A stretch of DNA of 64,000 nucleotides from Nitzschia sp. pyKryTriq1 (lineage: Eukaryota; Bacillariophyta; Bacillariophyceae; Bacillariales; Bacillariaceae), in the NCBI GenBank assembly GCA_956465555.1, contig OY101116.1, forward strand, positions 496,001-560,000. The letters run 5' to 3'. The notes under the pieces were generated by a model. It was not told the origin of the DNA. It saw only the letters and a program-made list of their open reading frames with translations, and did no database searches. Of the stretch, positions 56,360 through 64,000 are shown in pieces (position 1 is the stretch's first letter; each line of letters begins with the position of its first letter). A program made the translations under genes and the position numbers.

Positions 56360-57397
56360 TTAAGAGGCATCCAGAAACTGTTGAAAAGTCTCTCTAACTT
56401 GAACGTCGACGTGGTTGCTCAATCGATGAGAGTCTAGAAGATTCCATACAAAAGCAAGTGGTTGGGAACCGGGTTCATGTGATTGATAGGACAAACGGCC
56501 AAGGCAAACATATGGACCGAATGCCTTTCGTTCTGCCTCGAATCTTCGACACCACAGAATGATCCTTGACGACGAAGAGGAGGAGTCGGTTGCCTCTCGC
56601 CCCCATCGAATGAGCTTTTCAATGACTGGTGTTTCGTCAAACATCCGACTCCCCCCAAACCACGTTACCTGTTGATGTTGACCGTCGTTTAGGAACTCAT
56701 TGACAACAGTGTTTCCCTTTGCCCCAAGGTTGACCCAAAGGAAGACGCAATCTTGCCACTCCTGCACGCCACTATATTTATTGAATGACAGACGAGCTCC
56801 CTCCAATCGTTGTCGATCCTCGTTGGAGGCTGCAGTTTCGAATGCCTTGTAGACGACAAATTCTTTCCCCGTCTGTTCCATTGGCAGACCCAGAAGACCA
56901 GTAGACGCGGTTGCGTCGTCCGATCCTAGTACCAGGTGTTGGGTGCATAGCGAAACGCTTCGAACCGAGTTTGCGGTTGGTGAAGGTCGTGGTATGGGCG
57001 ACGCGTTGCTTTCTGAAGCAGCAGCAGTATGTGTAGCCGCTTCCGGGACAGCTCTAGTGACAGGAGTGACAACCCGAGGCATTTTCTTTCTTAGACCATC
57101 GAAATTCGATGAGACATCTTTGTAATCAACTTGTTGTGGTTGATCCGACAGGCGTTTGGATCGCCTCAAGGGTTCAGGGGAGGAGGAGGACGACGACTCG
57201 TTCAAAGATCCTTGCGCCGTCATTCGTTTCTGGTTAACAACACTAGTAGAGACTACGGAGCGCCGATCTCTATTTGCGCTCTTCATCAGTCCAAGCTCGC
57301 GAAGTCGAGCTTCGTTCCGCTTGATTTTTGCCTCACGAAGTGCCAAGTAGGGGTTTTCCGGCACCGTGATATTATCATTGGAAGACGCCATGATCAT
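56360..57397 (-). CDS. Conserved-looking hypothetical protein
   Basis: 345 aa, single exon. The N-terminus reads NPYLALREAKIKRNEARLRELGL, a basic helix of the sort seen in DNA- or chromatin-binding proteins. A polar stretch follows (residues 40-150) with Ser and Lys/Arg clusters (RRSKRLS). The C-terminal 190 residues are compact and aromatic-rich (QDCVFLWVNLGAKGNTVVNEFL, QVTWFGGSRMFDETPVI, RIILWCRRFEAE). This suggests a folded domain with a WFGGSRM..T motif that I do not recognise. Nuclear location is a guess. Convergent with copy 2 of the serine-rich pair, 88 bp away. Confidence 0.65.
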   Translation of the reverse strand: MIMASSNDNITVPENPYLALREAKIKRNEARLRELGLMKSANRDRRSVVSTSVVNQKRMTAQGSLNESSSSSSPEPLRRSKRLSDQPQQVDYKDVSSNFDGLRKKMPRVVTPVTRAVPEAATHTAAASESNASPIPRPSPTANSVRSVSLCTQHLVLGSDDATASTGLLGLPMEQTGKEFVVYKAFETAASNEDRQRLEGARLSFNKYSGVQEWQDCVFLWVNLGAKGNTVVNEFLNDGQHQQVTWFGGSRMFDETPVIEKLIRWGREATDSSSSSSRIILWCRRFEAERKAFGPYVCLGRLSYQSHEPGSQPLAFVWNLLDSHRLSNHVDVQVRETFQQFLDAS

Positions 57398-58023
57398 AAC
57401 TAAAAGATTGTGATCCCGGCAGTTCAGCTCCTTCTTTCTTTGGTCGCCGCTCTATATCGTTATTGTCGTTGCCCAGTGAGAAGGCTTCTTTAGTTTGATT
57501 TCATCAAAAACTCCATGCTCCGATCTGACGACGAAAAATGACGATTGCCCATGCATGCATGCATGGCTCTCCTCTCTCGTTGTGTTGTTGTTTGTTGTTG
57601 CGGCGGTTGGGTGTTTGGCGCCAGAAGCTTGCCAGAATAGCCGCCAGCGACTGAGGAGTGAGGAGGAGGAGTCGTTGTCTGAGACCCTGGCTTGACGTAC
57701 GACGTACATACACTCCCAGAAATAAGTTCTTCTATTTTTTGATTGGTTCGATCTCCTCGGATGCGTGACTGACTCGCCAAATCGGGCGACTAGTCTAACG
57801 GGACTGTTTGCTGTCGTAGACTTTCTACGGGTGTCGCCTTACCGGTAGCTAGTAACGGTAGTTAGAAGAATCCGTGCATGCGTTTGGCCAGCTCCCACGA
57901 CACAACCGAATTGAATTTTTTGTTCTGTCTCACGGGAAAAAAGGTCGTCACAAATAAATCATCAAACCCACACACACAACATCACCATCGTCAACTCATA
58001 GCAAACTCTTTCGACCATTCACC
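57398..58023. promoter_or_regulatory. Divergent promoter region of the hypothetical gene and ATG8
   Basis: 626 bp between two start codons. Contains CATGCATGCATGCATGG (57551-57567), a self-complementary run, and GTTGTTGTTTGTTGTTG near 57583. No gene seen. Confidence 0.45.
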
Positions 58024-58762
<739 letters not shown>

Positions 58763-59366
58763 ACCACTTGCGACTTGGGTGTGAGCTTTCGCACCCGAAA
58801 AGTGTACGGACCTAGACTACGTGTACTATCGCAATAGAAAAAGATTCATCACCTTTTGATGCATTGGTGAACAGTACTGTAGATGCTGACTGCAATATAC
58901 GCACTTTTTGTAACCAATAGTATCGGTAGTTGGGATGAATATTCTGACAACAATCTTTGCTAACAACAGTGTGGCTGATGTTTGTGACGACCAGGTGTTC
59001 CATTCCAATGAACAAGTACTGGACTGGAAATGTGAATGCTTCGAAGGTAGTTGGCAGACTGTACTTGCACTGCATAGGGACCGTGTATCAGAACTGCGGC
59101 TGATTCTTGAACGAAGGCGTGTCAGACGCTCACATGATATCGTACCGGTAGGCAAACAATTCTACTGATACTTTGCTCGATGTATCGTACTTCTTCGTAG
59201 TCTGAACAAAATACTACGAGTATATTATGTATTTCTACTAGCTACCGGTATAGTTTTCGATGTTCAATACGAGTATTATAAATAATGTACCTCATTATTT
59301 TGTTACCCCAGGTTATACGCCACCATCTGCGCCTTTTTAATTTTCAGAGCTAGCTACTACTAGCGT
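58763..59366. other. Intergenic, no gene seen
   Basis: 604 bp between the 3' ends of ATG8 and the secreted protein. ATACTACGAGTATATTATGT-like and GAGTATTATAAATAATG A+T-rich stretches near 59208-59285. No gene seen. Confidence 0.4.
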
Positions 59367-60559
59367 CTAATCATGTATCCGCATGATGCATAGATCCATA
59401 CTGACAACCGCAGCAAAGGTCTTGAACGAGACAGAGAGCCGTAGCACGTTCTCTAGGCCTAGTTCCACTGTTTGTACCCCTCCTAGACCTGCTGAAGCCA
59501 TACCGTGGATCGACACCGACCCATCTGCCTGGGTAACGAAGATTCTGCTGAAGTTGTCCGCATTCAAAATAGTGATGTAGTTGACAGTGGTCTTCTCGAA
59601 GAAGTCAAAGTTCAGGATTCCAAAGTCATCCTCGGGACCAACTAATCCTTCTCGTCGCAGTGGCACCAAAACATTCCCCAGTTCCTTGTGCTTCCCCAGC
59701 ATGGATGCTTTGGTACTATCCACACCATTAGAATCTGGATCTTCCATGTCAAATACAATAGGATTCATGTTTTCCGGGCCTCCGTCGCTACTGGCTGTAA
59801 TTTTAACTCCCATATTCGGGAACCACTCATTGGCTACGGAAGTGCCTCCAGGAAGTGGTCTTCGATCGCCAGCTTTGGCAAAAGAGAGTATTTTTGACGC
59901 ACAGTCTCCTAGTGGGGTTTCTCCCGAGCGGATTCTGGTTCCACCATGCAAGCAAAACGCGTGTTCCGCCGGCAGCACCGTATAAAATTCCTTCTGGTTG
60001 GTATCTACCAAGTGATGAAAGTCTGCAGGGAACGAATTTCCCTGATTGCGTTCATTTTCGTAAAAAGATTGCTTATCCAACTCCTCCCGATGCCCGAGCA
60101 TTCTAAATTGGAAACTGTCAGCCGATCGAGTCCTTCGTCTGACTCCACCCTGCTCGTCCGATGGACACTCGTATGTCCATGGTGTTCCACCGAAAAAATC
60201 AACACCAGGGCAAACAAACCAAAGATTTACGCAGGCAGCATGTGAGCTTGGAAACACTAGTGTTTCCCCCGCAGAACGGAGGTTATCATAATCGGTGGCA
60301 TCGCCGTCGTAAAGGTTCTCTCCTGGGTATTCGCATCGGCATGACTCTTCGCTCCCTTGGACCGAGCTGACATGGAATACCGAAAGCTAGTGCATCAGTA
60401 CGAGGCATCGGTAAGCATTCTTTAGTGACAACTCAACTCTGACATACATATATTGCCTACCTCTCTGCTTCGCACATGGCTCCTCCGATCGACGCCGACG
60501 GAACCTTGGACAAACAACCCAAGCACAAGAGCGGCTACGTGTCGTCGGCTGCTTCCCAT
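59367..60559 (-). CDS. Secreted protein of unknown function
   Basis: Two exons inferred: 60559-60461 and 60386-59367, with an intron of 74 bp (GTAGGC/TAG). The product is 372 aa. The first exon encodes a signal peptide (HVAALVLGLFVQGSVG). The second begins LSVFHVSSVQGSEESC and continues with a Cys-rich, Tyr/Asp-rich segment. The C-terminal domain contains LGNVLVPLRREGLVGPEDD then FGILNFDFFEKTTVNYITIL. This pattern (LGN.LI...E....PDD..G..I.F.F......I.LL..D) occurs in many extracellular proteins of bacteria and algae as a beta-sandwich. The splice choice rests on frame and signal peptide only, and a plus-strand frame overlaps the first exon. The second exon is well supported; the first is less sure. 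Confidence 0.6.
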
Positions 60560-60587
60560 GATATTATCTCTGCACTTTTCTGGATAG

Positions 60588-60770
60588 CTTTTCGTTGAAA
60601 CGAATGGATCAATCAATGGTGATGTTTACTCGGAGCAATGGAATACCATTGAGACTATTCGGAATGCCTTTGGCTTTCCCATTTCACAACAAGTCAAGCA
60701 CGCCGAAAACAACAATCAGTCGCCGAATTTCATCTCGCTCAAACGACTGAAAATTATTGCTGCCAAAAAA
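60588..60770 (+). other. Possible orphan coding exon
   Basis: A 61-codon open segment bounded by TAG (acceptor-like, after TTCTGGA) and GTGAGC (donor-like). It reads EQWNTIETIRNAFGFPI then NFISLKRLKIIAAKK, which looks like real protein. No start codon or matching upstream exon could be fixed. It may belong to an unrecognised plus-strand gene between 60360 and 61050, or be a longer 5' exon of the glucosyltransferase. Confidence 0.3.
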
Positions 60771-61058
60771 GTGAGCTCTGTCGTGCATGCTCGTTCTTCC
60801 CATTAAATAATTCAATGTCCGTGCGACATGTGGAAAGCACTTTTTGGGTGGCGGACGCTTTGGATTAGCATTTTTTGCTACTACTACTACTACTACTACT
60901 AGTTAGTAATATAATTCAGTTCGATGGTCGATGGGAAGTCATGAAAACTTCAATCGTCGGAATGACTTGTTACCATGTGATGTGATCTACTGTAACTTTC
61001 CGCTTTCGCTATTGATGATGAGAAACCAAGCTTTGTACCAATTTCGCTGTGGCATGCA

Positions 61059-62477
61059 ATGCGAGTGATTTTGCTTTCGGTGGGATCTCGCGGAGATACA
61101 GAGCCGTATTGTGCACTTGCCCAGCAACTCCTGCAACGACACCCTGGGATTCAAGTGGACATGTTCGTACAATTCAATTTGCAGAAACATGCTGATCCAT
61201 TTCGCGGTCATCCCGATTTCCGTTTTTTTACGTTTCCATTTGAAAGCGATGATTTTTACAAAGTGGCTGGAACAAGTAGTGTTCTTGGTCGATCTCCTCA
61301 TCCTGATCCACGTATGAAGCACGTGGAGACAGTTGCAAAAATCGTTGGGGGTCTGATACTTCCGTGTTTACCTCAAGTTCTAAAGGTCGTAGATGACCCC
61401 GAAAAATCCCAGGACTGTATCGTCGTGACATCGGCCTTCACTCGGTCTCTGGCGTTCCTGCTAGCACGAGAACGAAAGATATCAGTCATTCTGCTTCATT
61501 TGCAGCCACTTCTACCGAACAGAATATTTCCTTCCTATCGAACATCAAGGATGAGATTCGTCCATGCTTGCATGGAAGGAACTTTAAAGAACACGACAGC
61601 TAACCAAGAAGAATTTGAAGAATCGTACTGGAAGCTAGAACATGCCTTGGAGGTATTCTTCCTGAACGATAGGTTGGAGAGAATTGGTAGTGAATGTTTT
61701 GGCGAGAACTTCTCGCCCCCGAGTTGGGAAGATCTTCAAGCTATTCTCACTGGCAAAGACAAGTTGGTATGGATTGTGAATGCGTACTCTCATCATCTCG
61801 TTCCGTCTTTAGCTGGCAGTCCTGGAATGGGATCCCAAGTCCTCGATGTTGGACCACTAGCTGATGGCTACGTCCCGAAAGAACAAGAAGAGTTGGATCA
61901 GTCGCTTCAAAATTTCCTTGACAGTGCTTCCAAGAATGACAATGAGAAACCTATTTGTATTGGTTTTGGCTCTATGCCCTTTCATGACGTTGGCGTGATT
62001 TTACAAGCAGTCAAGGCTCTAAAAGTGAGGGTGGTTTTGGTCGGGGACACTTTTTTACGAATCCACGAGAGCCACCCGGCCATTCGGTACGATCGGATTG
62101 TATGTGTCTCTGCTGCTGCATATTCACTTCTTTTGCAACGTTGCTCGATGATGATATGTCATGGTGGCATGGGGGTCGTCCAGGCATGCCTACGAGCTGG
62201 AGTGCCCTGCCTAATTAGCCCGCTCATGGGCGACCAGTTTGCCTTGGCAAAACTGGTGGAAGCAAAAGGCTATGGAGTCCAGTGTGGTTCTAGATTATCA
62301 GAGCTCTCGGTAGAAGATGTAATACGGGCAGTAGATGCGGGTCGGAAGTGCAGTGACTCCTGCCGTGAACTTGGACTGAAGATTCGAAAAGAAAGGCCTT
62401 CCGCGGTGGAAAGGCTGGCTGATTGGATGGTCGAAACAATGAATAGTAGTAGCCGAGAGGACAAATGCAAAACATAA
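61059..62477 (+). CDS. GT1-family (sterol-type) glucosyltransferase
   Basis: Transfers a sugar from UDP-sugar to a lipid or sterol-like acceptor. 472 aa, single exon. The N-terminus MRVILLSVGSRGDTEPYCAL is the acceptor-side start of UGT80/UGT51-type enzymes (VGSRGD.QP). The donor half has ICIGFGSMPF and the sugar-nucleotide box with CHGGMGVVQACLRAGVPCL and SPLMGDQFALAKLVE. The His of CHGG and the GDQ pair are as expected. No signal peptide; soluble or peripheral. The frame is open for about 20 codons upstream of the ATG, so an upstream exon cannot be excluded. A (CTA)n run at 60878-60901 lies in the 5' flank. Confidence 0.9.
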   Translation: MRVILLSVGSRGDTEPYCALAQQLLQRHPGIQVDMFVQFNLQKHADPFRGHPDFRFFTFPFESDDFYKVAGTSSVLGRSPHPDPRMKHVETVAKIVGGLILPCLPQVLKVVDDPEKSQDCIVVTSAFTRSLAFLLARERKISVILLHLQPLLPNRIFPSYRTSRMRFVHACMEGTLKNTTANQEEFEESYWKLEHALEVFFLNDRLERIGSECFGENFSPPSWEDLQAILTGKDKLVWIVNAYSHHLVPSLAGSPGMGSQVLDVGPLADGYVPKEQEELDQSLQNFLDSASKNDNEKPICIGFGSMPFHDVGVILQAVKALKVRVVLVGDTFLRIHESHPAIRYDRIVCVSAAAYSLLLQRCSMMICHGGMGVVQACLRAGVPCLISPLMGDQFALAKLVEAKGYGVQCGSRLSELSVEDVIRAVDAGRKCSDSCRELGLKIRKERPSAVERLADWMVETMNSSSREDKCKT

Positions 62478-62642
62478 GAATAGTTTTCTCTCTGGTCGAG
62501 TAGTAATGTTCATAGTTGCGTTTGTTGGACCCGCCCTCTCGGCTCTGGGTGATAGTAATATAAGTATGCAAAGAATGGGGAATGGGGTGCCCTTTGCTAC
62601 GTTGTTAAAGAATAAACTATGAATAGTCTACATACAAAGAGA

Positions 62643-62728
62643 ACGTACTATCCGTAGGCCCTACCGTACTATTATTGTACGAGTACAGTAGGTCAAATGT
62701 CTGTACACGTGTACGGTACGGTACAGTA
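62643..62728. repeat. GTAC palindrome cluster
   Basis: CGTACTA...GTACGAGTACAGTAG and TGTACACGTGTACGGTACGG runs, 220-300 bp upstream of the ATG at 62950. The gap 62478-62949 holds no gene; a 26-codon upstream frame (ATG at about 62863) ends just before the main start. Confidence 0.7.
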
Positions 62729-62949
62729 TTACAACGGGCTACCGCACAGTCTATTGCCGTCTCAAAAGAGACAGCGAAAGCTGAAGAAGCAACAACATCA
62801 GAAGAACATCAAACAGCCCAAAACAACAAAAAGCATATTGACGGCAGAGACGGAAGACAAAGATGCTTGTACGATCTCAAGACATTGTATCTAAAATGGG
62901 CTTTCGCTGCTGCTGCTGTGGTTGGCTCGTACTCCTACTCTAGAGGTCG

Positions 62950-64000
62950 ATGGGTTCGGCAGCAGCAGCGACTGCACCATCGCCAGCGAGTGGCACAATA
63001 GCACCTTTCAAGTTCAACAGGACAGCCAAGGTTTGTTTCTTCTTTTCTGTTCTGATAATTCTCAATTCCTGGACCTTTATACGGAGTGGTGAAAGTCATT
63101 ATGGGACCCAGGAGAAGGAAGTGGCGGGGCGAGAGGCTGGACTGAGTTTCAATGCCTCGTGGATGAGTCTTCTCAATTCGTCGCTACAGTCTGCGCCTGT
63201 GCCAACAGCATCAGAAATTCTTTCCTATGAAGTCGGTTACGACTTTTTGTTTTGGAGGGGTAAGAACCGAATTTGTGATTTGATTCGCAATATCACGGGT
63301 GCCAATACTCTGGGAAAAGACGAGCCCAACTATGTGCAGACATGGAAACGCCCCCCATTGATAAATCTGACGTTGCACTGCGAAGAATTGATGAGCAATA
63401 CCGGCAACTGGATTACAGCAATCTACCACATCCGTCTAGCGGCCGCATTAGGAAGAGTTGACTTCCAATTCCAATGCCATTCAGGAATGGAGTTGGCGGA
63501 AGTGAGTGTGCTGCCCTGGTTGTCAGGGCGATATCCGATGCTATCAACAAAGGGCGAATGGCCTTATGACTTTGGATGGCCCGAACCAGGCCATGTCTGT
63601 TCGAAGACCTATGCCAAACTTCCCCTCCAACATTTAGCTCACGAAATGCAGCACGATATGCGGCGAATCGCTGTGGCCATGCTGGGCCCAAGGCACTTTT
63701 CTACTTCAGAGTTGACACAGGGTGTCGAATCGTTGCAAGCATTGCTACGGCATCGACCTATGTCGTCGTCCCGAATCGAATATCCGCTGAAAGATTTGGA
63801 GATCGATGATGCCGCCATTCATTTTCGCTGTGGCGATGTCTTTGGTGGAACCAACAAAGATGTCTATGGTCTTATCAAGTTTAGAGAATATGTCGACCGA
63901 ATACCCAAGGAGACCACCAAGAGTATCGGGATCCATACACAGCCGTTTGATGTGGCACTACTCCGAGGAGCCGATCAAGAGCACGCCAGTCATTGTGAAA
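62950..64000 (+). CDS. Type II membrane protein, glycosyltransferase-like (3' end outside window)
   Basis: At least 350 codons, open to the end of the window. The N-tail is Ala/Ser/Pro-rich, then basic (FKFNRTAK). One hydrophobic anchor follows (about residues 28-43: VCFFFSVLIILNSWTF), then a lumenal region with NxS/T sites. Near residue 295 it has AAIHFRCGDVFGG, followed by SIGIHTQPFD. The HFRCGD block resembles the HxRxxD-type motif of fucosyltransferase-like enzymes of the GT-B fold, where the Arg contacts GDP-sugar. A Golgi glycosyltransferase is therefore likely, but the C-terminal part is missing. Confidence 0.65.
   Translation, partial: MGSAAAATAPSPASGTIAPFKFNRTAKVCFFFSVLIILNSWTFIRSGESHYGTQEKEVAGREAGLSFNASWMSLLNSSLQSAPVPTASEILSYEVGYDFLFWRGKNRICDLIRNITGANTLGKDEPNYVQTWKRPPLINLTLHCEELMSNTGNWITAIYHIRLAAALGRVDFQFQCHSGMELAEVSVLPWLSGRYPMLSTKGEWPYDFGWPEPGHVCSKTYAKLPLQHLAHEMQHDMRRIAVAMLGPRHFSTSELTQGVESLQALLRHRPMSSSRIEYPLKDLEIDDAAIHFRCGDVFGGTNKDVYGLIKFREYVDRIPKETTKSIGIHTQPFDVALLRGADQEHASHCE

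Overview
This is nuclear DNA of a photosynthetic stramenopile, most likely a diatom. The evidence is: short GT-AG introns (mostly 68-145 bp); two proteins whose N-termini carry a signal peptide followed by a phenylalanine of the 'ASAFAP' type, the bipartite plastid presequence of diatoms (a PDZ protein at 6426 and plastid ribosomal protein bL28 at 28442); two tandem copies of an uncharacterised serine-rich family of a kind I associate with diatoms (50786-56271); and a compact eukaryotic layout with genes on both strands. I do not name a genus. No viral, bacterial or operon structure is visible.

Layout. 0.6-9.3 kb: mitochondrial-type NAD(P)H-glutamate synthase large subunit, a plastid PDZ protein, the ribosome-assembly factor MRTO4, tRNA-Gly(UCC) and an unknown gene. 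9.8-24.4 kb: a membrane alpha/beta hydrolase, a type II sulfotransferase, TBL1-like LisH/WD40 corepressor, a Golgi-type glycosyltransferase, an F-box-like protein, an SGNH hydrolase, the ubiquitin-eS31 fusion, the ATP23 metalloprotease and a truncated Ulp1-like protease. 24.7-33.8 kb: ribonucleotide reductase large subunit with an N-terminal signal-like extension, plastid bL28, a soluble sulfotransferase, complex I subunit NDUFS5, a second identical tRNA-Gly and a secreted LRR protein. 35-48.9 kb: the GPI-anchor enzyme PIGO, a MORN-repeat pseudogene with three in-frame stops, LTV1, a large metallo-beta-lactamase/cyclic-nucleotide-binding fusion and acetyl-CoA acetyltransferase. 49-57.4 kb: a repeat-rich stretch holding two paralogous unknown genes, separated by a duplicated block with conserved flanks and different centres. 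58-64 kb: ATG8, a secreted unknown protein, a glucosyltransferase and the 5' part of a type II membrane protein that runs off the end.

The genes are mostly independent housekeeping units. Several were rebuilt here by joining exons: GOGAT, MRTO4, the alpha/beta hydrolase, TBL1, ubiquitin-eS31, RNR1, bL28, the SULT, NDUFS5, PIGO, the MBL/CNB protein, ATG8 and the secreted protein at 59-60.5 kb. Themes that recur are ribosome assembly and translation (MRTO4, LTV1, eS31, bL28, two tRNAs), mitochondria (GOGAT, ATP23, NDUFS5) and sulfation or glycosylation in the secretory pathway (two sulfotransferases, two or three glycosyltransferases, PIGO).

The most notable non-genic pattern is a set of palindrome-rich GTAC/CCGG clusters. 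They lie mainly upstream of genes and are nearly absent from tail-to-tail gaps. The most unusual local structures are the duplicated cassette block at 53.1-53.9 kb, the A+T-rich repeat field at 49.9-50.3 kb, the MORN pseudogene, and an eS31 whose zinc finger has lost most of its cysteines.
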